Shown in pieces: positions 33,969 through 42,237 of a DNA stretch of 64,000 bases. The position numbers and the translations under genes are program-made. The stretch is from Pontibacter akesuensis. Its GTDB lineage: Bacteria > Bacteroidota > Bacteroidia > Cytophagales > Hymenobacteraceae. How positions within the stretch are numbered: position 1 is the first letter of the stretch; the number at the start of each line of letters is the position of its first letter. Under the pieces are notes generated by a model. The model was not told the origin of the DNA. It searched no databases and saw only the letters and a list, made by a program, of their open reading frames with translations. The DNA lies in NCBI RefSeq assembly GCF_001611675.1, contig NZ_CP014766.1:2976001-3040000 (forward strand), read 5' to 3'.

Positions 33969-34436
33969 ATGAACAATAACGATATACTACGCCGCATCCG
34001 GTACACTTTTGACTTCAGCGATTCTAAAATGATAGAGTTGTTTGGCTTGGCGGGCCGTGAGGTAACGCGGGCGCAGGTCAGCGATTGGCTCAAGAAAGAC
34101 GAAGACCCGGAAGTGAAGGAACTGGACGACGAGCACCTGGCTGTTTTCCTGAACGGGCTCATCAACGACAGGCGCGGCAAGAAAGAGGGGCCGCAGCCGG
34201 AGCCGGAGAAGCGCCTGAACAACAACATCATCTTCCGGAAACTGAAGATCGCCCTCGATCTGAAAGACGAGGATATTCTGCATATTTTGGAACTGGCAAA
34301 TTTCCGCCTGGGCAGGCACGAGCTGAGTGCGTTCTTCCGCAACCCAAGCCAGTCCCAGTACCGCGATTGCAAGGACCAGGTGCTGCGCAATTTTCTGCAC
34401 GGCATGCAAATTAAATACCACGACGGCACCAACTAA
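33969..34436 (+). CDS. DUF1456 (YehS-like) family protein
   Basis: This 155-aa cytosolic protein has two copies of the DUF1456 module: NDILRRIRYTFDFSDSKMIELFGLAG and NNIIFRKLKIALDLKDEDILHILELA. Each is followed by a charged helix and the end patterns DEHLAVFLNGLI and DQVLRNFLHGM. The function of the family (E. coli YehS) is unknown. Composition returns to genome average, so it marks the right border of the AT-rich unit. It starts 11 nt after the attC-like hairpin, so its transcription start probably lies in or before that unit. Confidence 0.9.
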   Translation: MNNNDILRRIRYTFDFSDSKMIELFGLAGREVTRAQVSDWLKKDEDPEVKELDDEHLAVFLNGLINDRRGKKEGPQPEPEKRLNNNIIFRKLKIALDLKDEDILHILELANFRLGRHELSAFFRNPSQSQYRDCKDQVLRNFLHGMQIKYHDGTN

Positions 34437-34479
34437 ACGATAGCGCCTTAAGCAAGCCCATCAGCCATACTTTTGAAAT

Positions 34480-35769
34480 GTGAAAGAGGACTTCCTGCAC
34501 TATATCTGGCAGCATCAGTACTTTGCTAAAGCGGACCTGGCCACCACAGATGGCCAGGCGCTGCAGGTGCTGCGTGTGGGGTTCTACAACACCGATGCCG
34601 GGCCGGATTTCAGGGAGGCCTTACTTCGGGTGGGGGAGGTGGAGTGGTCGGGCAGCGTGGAGGTGCACCTGAACGCTTCGGATTGGCACCGCCACCAGCA
34701 CCAGCACGACCAGAAGTACGACCAGGTGGTGCTGCACGTGGTGTGGGAGGCAGACGTGCCGGTAACGCGCACAGATGGCACACTGGTGCCGGTGCTGGAA
34801 CTGCAGCAGCGCGTGGACCTGCGTCTCCTGCAGACGTACGAGATGCTGCAGCAGGCGAAGAATCCTATTCCGTGTGCCGCTTTCTGGCCCGAGGTGCCGG
34901 AGATCACAAAGAAGCTAATGCTGGAGCGGGCACTGGTGGAGCGGCTGGAGGAAAAAGGGGAGCAGGTGCTGCAAAGCTACCGCAGCTACGGCAACGATTG
35001 GGAGCAGGCAACTTACGAGGCGCTTTTACGGAGCTTTGGCTTTAAGATTAACCAAGCGCCATTCGAACAATTGGCTAAAGCCCTGCCGCTACCCGTGGTG
35101 CGCAGGCACCAGCAGAATCTGCTGCAACTGGAGGCCCTTCTGCTGGGGCAGGCAGGCTTTTTAGCGGATGCCGCAGATGCGTACGCGCAGCAGTTGCAGC
35201 GGGAGTACACGTTCCTGAGCCACAAGTATAACCTGCAGCCACTAGCCCTGCAACGGCACCAGTGGAATTTCCTGCGGATGCGCCCCGCCAACTTCCCGAC
35301 CGTAAGACTGGCCCAACTAGCGGCGTTGCTGCACCAACAGCAGGCGCTCTTCTCCCGCTTGCTCGAAGCGGACACCGTCAAAAAATATGAGCAGCTTTTC
35401 CAGGCGCCGGTGTCGGCTTACTGGCAGCGGCATTACCTGTTTGGCAGGGAGAACAAAGCTCCTGCTACACGCATGGGCAAAAGCAGCGCACAGAATCTCA
35501 TCATCAATATTGCCGTGCCGCTATTGGCCGCCTGCGCCAATTTCAGTGGCGAGAATACCTATTTAGAGCGGGCTGTTAGCTTGCTGGAGCAGCTGCGGGA
35601 AAGCAGTAACAAGTACACACGCCTTTATGAGGCGCTTCGCTGGCACGCCAAATCAGCTGCCGATAACCAGGCAGCCCTAAGCCTGTACAAGCGCTACTGC
35701 CAGCCAGTGAACTGCATGCACTGCGCCGTCGGCAACAAAATAATGAAGCAAAACAGCTCTGCCGCGTGA
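34480..35769 (+). CDS. DUF2851 family protein
   Basis: This 429-aa protein starts at GTG 34480. The N-terminal third holds the conserved core YNTDAGPDFREALLRVGEVE, EVHLNASDWHRHQHQHDQKY and VLHVVWEAD. The arrangement GPDF then E-x-H with His-rich turns recalls a metal-dependent nuclease active site, but this is inference. The rest is helical, and a Cys motif near the end reads CQPVNCMHCAVGN. The family is restricted to Bacteroidota and relatives and has no known function. The last 4 nt overlap the next gene, showing translational coupling. Confidence 0.88.
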   Translation: MKEDFLHYIWQHQYFAKADLATTDGQALQVLRVGFYNTDAGPDFREALLRVGEVEWSGSVEVHLNASDWHRHQHQHDQKYDQVVLHVVWEADVPVTRTDGTLVPVLELQQRVDLRLLQTYEMLQQAKNPIPCAAFWPEVPEITKKLMLERALVERLEEKGEQVLQSYRSYGNDWEQATYEALLRSFGFKINQAPFEQLAKALPLPVVRRHQQNLLQLEALLLGQAGFLADAADAYAQQLQREYTFLSHKYNLQPLALQRHQWNFLRMRPANFPTVRLAQLAALLHQQQALFSRLLEADTVKKYEQLFQAPVSAYWQRHYLFGRENKAPATRMGKSSAQNLIINIAVPLLAACANFSGENTYLERAVSLLEQLRESSNKYTRLYEALRWHAKSAADNQAALSLYKRYCQPVNCMHCAVGNKIMKQNSSAA

Positions 35770-37064
35770 GTATGCTGCTGGTTTATCTGCTGAACCTGCT
35801 CGTGCTAGGCACACTGGTGTGGAGGATGTGGCGGCAGCCGTGGGCACAGGAGCTGCGGCCATACTTCGTGCCGGCGCTGGGGCTCAAACTGCTGCTCGTT
35901 GTGGCGCTTACCTATCTCTACTACGCTGGTATACTGAGAGGGGACCGCCATACCTATCACCTGGCAGGTATAAAATTGTGGGAGTACGCACAGCAGGAGC
36001 CGCTTGCCTATATGAGGTTGCTCTTCTTCAATTCATTTGAAAATGAAGCGCTAAGAAACGCCTTACCCTTTACGCAATACCCGGACTACTCCAATTCCTT
36101 TTACTTTATAAAAGTGGTAAGCGTGCTCAACCTGCTTACCGGCGGCAGTTATCTCCTCAACAACCTGTACCTGACCATCTATGGCTTCTGGGGCAGTGCC
36201 TACCTGGTGGCGGTGCTGGCGCGGCTGTTTCCAAAGTATAGAGCAGCCGGCGCCGTGGCTTTCCTTTTCTTCCCGACGGTGCTGTACTGGAGCGTAGGCC
36301 TGATGAAAGACCCAGTAATGTATGGCAGTATGTGCTGGCTGACGGGTGCGGCTGTTTCGCTGGCGCATGGGTTTAGGTTTAGGCGCTGGCAGCTACTGCT
36401 GCTGCCCCTGCAACTCTACATCCTGCTTAAAATTAAAATGTTCTATGCTGCCCTGCTGCTGCCGCTCCTGCTGGTATATGTTCTGGTACAGCGGCTGCAG
36501 GTGCGGTTTACCTCTTTACAGACGTTACGGGCGCAGGTTATTTGTTATGGGGCAGTGGTGGCAGGTGCCTTGGTCTTAACAGCTCTTGTGTTCCGGGAGA
36601 AGCTGCTGGTAGATTACGTGCCACAGTTTATTTATGAAAGCTACACCGGAATTCTGCCGCGTGCCCAGCACCGGCCGCACGTGCTGCTGGAGGGCTTCGA
36701 GCCAAGTATAAAGAGCCTGCTGCTGCACTATCCAGAGGCGGCATTAAGCGCAGTTTACCGCCCGTTCCTAGGCGAATCGTGGGATATTCTCTTTGTTCTG
36801 AGCAGCTTGGAGAACCTGCTGTTGCTCGGCCTTACGTTACTTGCCCTGGCAGCGGCGTTCCGGAAGGGTGCCCATTTAGACATCACACTGCTGCAGGTGG
36901 TGCTGTTGGTGTTTGTGCTGGTAATGGCGGGCGTAGTGGGGCTGGCGACGCCTAACTTCGGCACGCTGAGCCGCTACCGGCTTGTGTTTCTGCCCTTTCT
37001 GGTATACCTGCTGCTGCAGAATGTGTATGCCCAGCGCCTGCTGTACTGGCTGCGTCTGCGGTAG
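35766..37064 (+). CDS. Polytopic membrane protein, unknown function
   Basis: This 432-aa protein, read from GTG 35766, has about ten membrane segments. It also has larger polar loops, such as GILRGDRHTYHLAGIKLWEYAQQEP near residue 60 and FIYESYTGILPRAQHRPHV near 290. The general look (many Leu/Trp/Tyr helices, a large periplasmic loop, a C-terminal FLPFLVYLLLQNVY) resembles polysaccharide polymerases and glycosyltransferases of the GT-C kind, but no diagnostic motif is seen. It overlaps the DUF2851 gene by 4 nt and is followed by a NeuD-like acetyltransferase gene. Confidence 0.75.
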   Translation: MSMLLVYLLNLLVLGTLVWRMWRQPWAQELRPYFVPALGLKLLLVVALTYLYYAGILRGDRHTYHLAGIKLWEYAQQEPLAYMRLLFFNSFENEALRNALPFTQYPDYSNSFYFIKVVSVLNLLTGGSYLLNNLYLTIYGFWGSAYLVAVLARLFPKYRAAGAVAFLFFPTVLYWSVGLMKDPVMYGSMCWLTGAAVSLAHGFRFRRWQLLLLPLQLYILLKIKMFYAALLLPLLLVYVLVQRLQVRFTSLQTLRAQVICYGAVVAGALVLTALVFREKLLVDYVPQFIYESYTGILPRAQHRPHVLLEGFEPSIKSLLLHYPEAALSAVYRPFLGESWDILFVLSSLENLLLLGLTLLALAAAFRKGAHLDITLLQVVLLVFVLVMAGVVGLATPNFGTLSRYRLVFLPFLVYLLLQNVYAQRLLYWLRLR

Positions 37065-37092
37065 CCTGCTTTTAAACTCCCGCACTTCTTCG

Positions 37093-37100
37093 TACCTTTG
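37093..37100 (+). promoter_or_regulatory. Candidate -7 box of the acetyltransferase gene
   Basis: TACCTTTG is a perfect TAnnTTTG 21 nt before the ATG at 37122. Confidence 0.5.
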
Positions 37101-37121
37101 CGCCTTATTTAAACTGAAGTT

Positions 37122-37757
37122 ATGCAAAATCCTGTCATCATACTTGGTGCCGATAAGTTAGGTACCACTGCGTTAGATATCTTTAACAGTAACAATGTAA
37201 TCGTGTACTGCTTTCTGGATGATAACCAGAAACTGCAGCAGGAGGAAGTGAACAATGTGGCGGTAATGAGCAACACCGAGGATGGCGAATTCCTAAAGCT
37301 GATCGGGAAGAAGTGCGATGTGTTTGTGGCTGTGGAAGATACGGCTGCCCGCAAAGGCCTGATCAAAATGCTGAAGACTGAGCACGAGGTGGTGCCGGTA
37401 AACGCCATCCATAAGTTTAGCGCCGTGTCCGAAAATGCCTGGATGGGCCACGGCATTATGGTCGGAGCGGGAGCCATCATTAACAACAACGCGAAAATCG
37501 GCGATAACTGCATCATCAATTCCAGAGCTTTGGTGGACACAAAAGCGGAAGTGGGCAATTTTGTGGAGATCGGAGCAGGTGCCATTATCAACGCGGATGT
37601 GGTGATAGAGGAGGGAGCCTTCATTGGTTCGGGTGCCGTGGTGGTTTCCGGTGTAAAGATCGGTAAAAACGCCCGTGTAGGCGCTGGTTCTGTGGTGGTG
37701 GCCGATGTGGCTGCTAAAGCAACAGTTTTCGGTAATCCGGCTGCGCCCATCAAGTAA
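37122..37757 (+). CDS. NeuD/PglD-type left-handed beta-helix acetyltransferase
   Basis: The N-terminal 80 residues of this 211-aa protein form a Rossmann-like sugar-nucleotide-binding domain (IILGADKLGTTALDIFN, VYCFLDDN). The rest consists of hexapeptide repeats, for example GHGIMVGAGAIINNNAKIGD, VEIGAGAIINADVVIEEGAF and GSGAVVVSGVKIGKNARVGA, ending in the cap VFGNPAAPIK. This is the layout of PglD/NeuD enzymes that acetylate amino sugars. The glycine-rich start lacks the canonical GxGxxG. A role in surface glycan modification fits the membrane protein upstream but is inference. Confidence 0.82.
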   Translation: MQNPVIILGADKLGTTALDIFNSNNVIVYCFLDDNQKLQQEEVNNVAVMSNTEDGEFLKLIGKKCDVFVAVEDTAARKGLIKMLKTEHEVVPVNAIHKFSAVSENAWMGHGIMVGAGAIINNNAKIGDNCIINSRALVDTKAEVGNFVEIGAGAIINADVVIEEGAFIGSGAVVVSGVKIGKNARVGAGSVVVADVAAKATVFGNPAAPIK

Positions 37758-37822
37758 ACTTTTATACTTGCCTATGCTGTTAAGGGATGATGAAAGTCAT
37801 TTTACAGTTTGGCGGAAGTCTA

Positions 37823-37830
37823 TACTTTTG
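37823..37830 (+). promoter_or_regulatory. Candidate -7 box upstream of trhO
   Basis: TACTTTTG is a perfect TAnnTTTG, but it lies 133 nt before the trhO ATG. A long leader or another promoter is possible. Confidence 0.3.
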
Positions 37831-37847
37831 TAGTACCAATTTGTAAT

Positions 37848-37935
37848 TGGCTAAATTATTTAATTGTGGTGGTAAACTTTACTCAAGCAAATTAGCCATC
37901 AACAATTTAGCAATTCAACAATAGAACAATCAAAA
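37848..37935. repeat. AATTTAGCAATT-type low-complexity spacer repeat
   Basis: The spacer before trhO is built from words such as TTGGCTAAATT, AAATTAGCCATC and CAACAATTTAGCAATTCAAC. TGGCTAA and TTAGCCA form an inverted pair. Nothing coding is seen. Confidence 0.55.
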
Positions 37936-37963
37936 TCAAACACTAAGCTGAAACTTAGCAGTT

Positions 37964-38932
37964 ATGAACAACACACACAGCATACTCCTGTACTATTGCT
38001 ATTCGCCAATCGAGGACCCGGAGGCGTTTCGGGAGCAACACCACCTTCTTTGCCTGGAGCTTAACCTGCTTGGCCGCATTATCGTGTCGAAAGAAGGCTT
38101 GAACGGCACTATCTCTGGTCTGAAAGAGGACTGCGAGAAGTACATGGAGTTTATGAAGGCTGACTCTCGTTTTGCCAAAACCGACTTCAAAGTAGATTAC
38201 TCAGACAAGCATGCGTTCGCGAAGCTGCATGTGCGTACCAAGTCTGAGATTGTGCATTCTGGCATGCTGCACATCGATCCGAATCAACGCACCGGCACAC
38301 ACCTTTCCCCGCTGGAGTTCAAGACCATGAAAGACCGCGAAGACGTGGTGGTGCTTGATGTGCGCTCAGATTACGAGCACAGCGTGGGTCGCTTTAAAAA
38401 TGCCGTGACGCTGGATATCGAGAACTTCCGCGAGTTTCCGGAGAAGGTGGGCGAACTGAAAGAGAAGTATAAGGACAAGAAAATCCTGACCTATTGCACC
38501 GGCGGTATCAAGTGTGAGAAAGCCAGTGCCTTTTTGCTGGAGCAGGGCTTCGAGAATGTGTACCAGTTGCACGGCGGCATCATCAAGTATGGCATGGAGG
38601 CCGGCGGTGAGGACTTTGAGGGCAAGTGCTATGTATTTGACAACCGTGTAGCCGTGGATGTGAACAAGGTGAACCCAACGGTGGTATCAGAGTGCCACGT
38701 GTGCGGCACCAAGAGCGACCGCATGGTAAACTGTGCCAACCCGGTGTGCAACCTGCACGTGCCTATCTGCGAGAATTGCGGGTGGGAACTAGACGGCGCC
38801 TGCTCTACGGAATGCAAGGAGCATCCGGAGAAGCGTCCGTACGACGGGACCGGCTATTATCAAAAGGAAATGAACGGCTACAATCCGCTAAAAGGATTCA
38901 ACCGCAAAAAGCAATCTGACGTACAAGTATAA
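37964..38932 (+). CDS. trhO: tRNA uridine(34) hydroxylase TrhO (rhodanese family)
   Basis: TrhO (UPF0176, YceA) makes 5-hydroxyuridine at tRNA position 34 with oxygen. The 322-aa protein has the N-terminal acylphosphatase-like domain (KEGLNGTISGLKEDCEKYMEFM). The rhodanese domain has the active Cys178 in TYCTGGIKCEKASAFLLEQG, preceded by VVLDVRSDYEHSVGRF. The C-terminal Cys-rich tail (CHVCGTKSDRMVNCANPVC, CENCGWE) is typical. It ends in a clear terminator convergent with the class IV aminotransferase gene. Confidence 0.93.
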   Translation: MNNTHSILLYYCYSPIEDPEAFREQHHLLCLELNLLGRIIVSKEGLNGTISGLKEDCEKYMEFMKADSRFAKTDFKVDYSDKHAFAKLHVRTKSEIVHSGMLHIDPNQRTGTHLSPLEFKTMKDREDVVVLDVRSDYEHSVGRFKNAVTLDIENFREFPEKVGELKEKYKDKKILTYCTGGIKCEKASAFLLEQGFENVYQLHGGIIKYGMEAGGEDFEGKCYVFDNRVAVDVNKVNPTVVSECHVCGTKSDRMVNCANPVCNLHVPICENCGWELDGACSTECKEHPEKRPYDGTGYYQKEMNGYNPLKGFNRKKQSDVQV

Positions 38933-38949
38933 GTATTCTCTAAAGCTTA

Positions 38950-38988
38950 GGAAAGCGTGTGCCCCCAAAGGCCACGCTTTCCTTTTTT
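38950..38988 (+). terminator. Rho-independent terminator of trhO
   Basis: The arms GGAAAGCGTG (38950-38959) and CACGCTTTCC (38973-38982) are followed by six T residues. Confidence 0.88.
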
Positions 38989-38996
38989 GTTCCCGT

Positions 38997-39848
38997 TTAT
39001 ACTTGCAGCGCGAGTTTGTTCTCAAGCGCTATCAATTCCTGTAACAGTTCTCTTGTAACAGTCCCGGGTTTGCCATCGCTTACCGCCTGGTCATCTACCT
39101 GCACGATGGGCAGAATGCGTTTGGTGGTGCTGGTCAGGAAAGCCTCTTTTGCCTGTGCGATGTCCTCCAGCGTGACGGCGCGTTCCTCTGTTTTATACTT
39201 GTGGCGGGCTATTTCCAGTACATTCTTCCTCGTCACGCCCAGCAGCACATCTTCTGCAGGCGTTACAACCACATCATCCATGGTGACAATAAAGAAGTTA
39301 CAGCGCGGAAACTCTGTCACCACGCCATTTTGATGGTACAGCACGTCCGCCGCGCCGGCCGCCTGAATCTGCTTGATCAGCCGAATGCCGGTGGAGTAGT
39401 TGATGGTTTTAGCCCTTGGTATTTCTCGCACAAACTCATGCGTGATAATCTTGATGCCCTGGTTAATCATTTCCTGTGTGGGCAGTGTAAGAGGCTGCTG
39501 CAAAATGATCAGGTTAGGCTCGCCAGGATCGTAACCATTGGCAGAATAGCCACCTGTGAGGATCATCTTCACGCCTGATAGCGGCAGGTTGTTCACCACA
39601 ATCAGTTCCTGCAGCACGTCTTCAAGTTCGTTTATACTTAGTGGAACGCGTAGCTCCATCAGTTGTGCGGATTTGTAAAACCGACTAAGGTAATCAGCTA
39701 AGAAAACAGGTCTGCCCTGCTGTACCTTAAAGTAGTCGAAGATGCCGTAGCCCCGCTGTATGGACAGGTCGCTGACGTGAAGAAAAGCGCTTTCGAGCGG
39801 TTGTATTTGGCCGTGGATGTAGGCGTGGAGCTTAGCGGTTGAGGGCAT
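38997..39848 (-). CDS. Class IV PLP-dependent aminotransferase
   Basis: This 283-aa fold-type IV enzyme is related to branched-chain and D-amino acid aminotransferases and aminodeoxychorismate lyase. Lys147 in PRAKTINY is the Schiff-base lysine, and Glu179 in VVTEFPRCNFF binds the PLP nitrogen. SIQRGYGIFDYFKV is the N-terminal substrate loop. DLSIQRGYGIFDY and the lack of a longer BCAT C-terminus favour a D-amino acid aminotransferase-like or PabC-like role, not decided here. Its start overlaps the end of the DmpA-type peptidase gene by 17 nt, so the two are translated together. Confidence 0.85.
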   Translation of the reverse strand: MPSTAKLHAYIHGQIQPLESAFLHVSDLSIQRGYGIFDYFKVQQGRPVFLADYLSRFYKSAQLMELRVPLSINELEDVLQELIVVNNLPLSGVKMILTGGYSANGYDPGEPNLIILQQPLTLPTQEMINQGIKIITHEFVREIPRAKTINYSTGIRLIKQIQAAGAADVLYHQNGVVTEFPRCNFFIVTMDDVVVTPAEDVLLGVTRKNVLEIARHKYKTEERAVTLEDIAQAKEAFLTSTTKRILPIVQVDDQAVSDGKPGTVTRELLQELIALENKLALQV

Positions 39849-40968
39849 GGTGTTTCTTTAGGATTTTGACAACTTTATCAATCGGAAGCGCCTCCACCAC
39901 GTGCTGGTTTTGCCCCTCCATGGTTTCTGCTTTAAAAAGGGAGTTAATAATCGCTTCTTCCGTTGCCTCGATCACTGCCATAAACAGCGGCGACATCTCA
40001 TCGTTGCGCAGGAAAGTGGCTGTCTGTGTTTTTTTGGAGGAAGTATAGGGAATGCGTACACTGGGATTTGAGGAGAAAGCGATGACATAGTCACCGCTGC
40101 CATTAGAGGCGATGCCACCGGTTTTAGCGAGGCCCAACATCGCACGCTTAGCCATCCGCTCCAGGTTGCGCGCATCCACGGGGGCATCGGTGGCTACCAC
40201 AATCATACAGGAGCCGTCGGCGCTGTCTTTGATCTGCTGGTTCAGGTAGTACTGGTTCAGTTCTTCGCCAATCGGCACACCAGCTACCTGCAGCACACCC
40301 CCAAAGTTTGTCTGCACCAGCACACCCACTGTGTAGCCGCCCAGGTTTGCCGGCAGTTTGCGCGACGAGGTGCCGATACCGCCCTTAAAGCCGAAGCAAA
40401 CGGTGCCGGTGCCAGCGCCTACATTGCCCTCAGCCACAGCGCCACTTTTTGCCTGTGCTATCGCCTCCTTCACGTGAGCCTCGGTTACGTGCCTGCCCCT
40501 GATGTCGTTCAGGTAGCCATCGTTCGTTTCGCCCACCACCGCATTCACCGACCGCACCTCTTCGTTGCCCGGCTGCGCTAAAGTATAATCCACCACCGCA
40601 TTCAGGCCTGTGCCCACACTTAGCGTGTTGGTAAGTATGATGGGCGATTCCAGGTTGCCCAGTTCCTGAACCTGCGTGGTGCCTGCCAACTTGCCGAAAC
40701 CATTGCCCACATACACAGCAGCCGGCACCTTCTGCTGGAATACATTACCGGAGTGCGGCAGGATGGCCGTAACACCCGTACGCACTGTATTGCCCTGGAT
40801 AAGCGTAGTATGGCCTACCTGCACACCTAGCACGTCAGTTATCGCGTTTAGCTGGCCCGTGGGCAGCACGCCAATTTTAAGGCCATACGCCCGGGCATGC
40901 TTGCGCTCCTGGCCCTGTGCCTGCGACATTATACTTACCATCAGTAAAACTATCCAGATTACCCTCAT
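39832..40968 (-). CDS. P1 family peptidase (DmpA-type aminopeptidase), exported
   Basis: This 378-aa self-processing aminopeptidase is read from the ATG at 40968 (MRVIWIVLLMVSIMSQAQG), which gives a clear signal peptide; an ATG 8 codons earlier also exists. Autoproteolysis in this family occurs before the nucleophile, here Gly252-Ser253 in ADGSCMIVVATDAP. Blocks ITDVLGVQVGHTTL, NDGYLNDIRGRHVTE and GAGTGTVCFGFKGGIGTSSR are conserved. DmpA relatives cleave D-amino acid or beta-peptide amides. Pairing with a fold-type IV aminotransferase that could act on D-amino acids is suggestive but unproven. Confidence 0.9.
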   Translation of the reverse strand: MRVIWIVLLMVSIMSQAQGQERKHARAYGLKIGVLPTGQLNAITDVLGVQVGHTTLIQGNTVRTGVTAILPHSGNVFQQKVPAAVYVGNGFGKLAGTTQVQELGNLESPIILTNTLSVGTGLNAVVDYTLAQPGNEEVRSVNAVVGETNDGYLNDIRGRHVTEAHVKEAIAQAKSGAVAEGNVGAGTGTVCFGFKGGIGTSSRKLPANLGGYTVGVLVQTNFGGVLQVAGVPIGEELNQYYLNQQIKDSADGSCMIVVATDAPVDARNLERMAKRAMLGLAKTGGIASNGSGDYVIAFSSNPSVRIPYTSSKKTQTATFLRNDEMSPLFMAVIEATEEAIINSLFKAETMEGQNQHVVEALPIDKVVKILKKHHALNR

Positions 40969-41153
40969 GCTGTAGTAACTCTCATACAGCATAAAAATAG
41001 CAGAAATATCACAGCTATTTCACCCTAGTTATACTTATTCCTGTTCCGTTTGATCGGCGCGAATTTAAGCTGTTATCCATACTTGCTTTGCCGCTAATCT
41101 AGCAGGGCAGGAAGAAAACATACGAAGAAGTGTCATCCTACGTGTAGGCTTCC

Positions 41154-41161
41154 TACTTTTG
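41154..41161 (+). promoter_or_regulatory. Candidate -7 box of the nucleoside phosphorylase gene
   Basis: TACTTTTG is a perfect TAnnTTTG 97 nt before the likely ATG at 41259. The rest of the 290-nt spacer 40969-41258 has three AAGTATR motifs and no gene. Confidence 0.4.
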
Positions 41162-41258
41162 CCTGCTTTGCCGCCGCACCTGAGCTAACCCTGTGGCTGC
41201 TTACAAGTATAAATCAGGATATTGTTATCCGCATCAACACAAAATAAAACTACTACCC

Positions 41259-42113
41259 ATGGCTATAGCTGAATCAGAACTGATCATCAACCCCAATGGC
41301 ACGGTGTACCACCTCAACCTGCTGCCCGAGCATATTTCCGATACCATCATCACAGTGGGCGACCCCGAGCGTGTGGCGAAAGTAAGCCGGCATTTTGATG
41401 AGATGGATGTGCAGGTGGCCAAGCGTGAGTTTGTGACGCACACGGGTTACTACAGAGGCAAGCGCCTGACAGTGATCTCCACGGGGATGGGCACCGATAA
41501 TATCGACATTCTGATGAACGAGCTGGACGCCCTGGTGAACATCGATTTCCAGAGCCGCGAGGAGAATGAGGATAAAATTACGTTGAACCTCGTGCGCATT
41601 GGTACCTCCGGTTCGCTGCAGAACTCGGTGCCCCTGGGCAGCCATTTGGCGTCACACACAAGTATAGGCCTGGATTCGCTGATGGAGTTTTATCCGCTGG
41701 CACAATCGGAGGAGGAGACAAGTATAGCCACGGCCCTGCAGCGGGAACTGGGCCTTGGTTTCCGGCCATATTGCGTAACGGGTTCCCAGAAGCTGATCCA
41801 GAAAATAGCGCACGACATGCTTCCGGGCAATACCCTGACCTGCCCGGGCTTTTATGCACCGCAGGGACGCACGCTGCGCGGTGGCCTGCGTAACCCCAAC
41901 CTGCTGAAGACCTACAACAGCTTCCGCCACAACGAGTACATGCTTACCAACTTTGAGATGGAGACAGCCGGTTACTATAGCATGGGCCGCATCCTGGGGC
42001 ACGAAGTACTGTCGCTGAACGCCATCGTAGCCGACCGCGTGAACCATAAATTCGCTGAAAATGCCGAGCAGGTGATTGACGACCTGATCCTGAAAGTGCT
42101 GGACCGGATTTAA
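41259..42113 (+). CDS. Nucleoside phosphorylase (uridine phosphorylase-like)
   Basis: The 284-aa protein is read from ATG 41259 (MAIAESELIINPNGTVYHLN); the open frame upstream to a GTG is probably leader. It has the NP-I family signature blocks ITVGDPERVAKVSRHFDE, VISTGMGTDNIDI, RIGTSGSLQ and FEMETAGYYSMG with the ribose-binding Glu-Met-Glu. It probably splits uridine or other nucleosides with phosphate in salvage. The substrate is not certain because the family is mixed. A strong terminator follows the stop. Confidence 0.88.
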   Translation: MAIAESELIINPNGTVYHLNLLPEHISDTIITVGDPERVAKVSRHFDEMDVQVAKREFVTHTGYYRGKRLTVISTGMGTDNIDILMNELDALVNIDFQSREENEDKITLNLVRIGTSGSLQNSVPLGSHLASHTSIGLDSLMEFYPLAQSEEETSIATALQRELGLGFRPYCVTGSQKLIQKIAHDMLPGNTLTCPGFYAPQGRTLRGGLRNPNLLKTYNSFRHNEYMLTNFEMETAGYYSMGRILGHEVLSLNAIVADRVNHKFAENAEQVIDDLILKVLDRI

Positions 42114-42166
42114 TCACAATAGCATCCCAAGTTTGTGAATAGCAGGCGTTGGGGATGTAACTGCTA

Positions 42167-42212
42167 AAAGCAGAAGCGCCAGTTGTATAAGTACATCTGG
42201 CGCTTCTGCTTT
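42167..42212. terminator. Terminator after the nucleoside phosphorylase gene
   Basis: A 16-bp perfect stem (42167-42182 and 42197-42212) has T-rich exits and lies between convergent genes. A second partial pairing within the loop can extend it. Confidence 0.82.
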
Positions 42213-42237
42213 ATAGCGCTTGCTGTATTGAAAAAAT

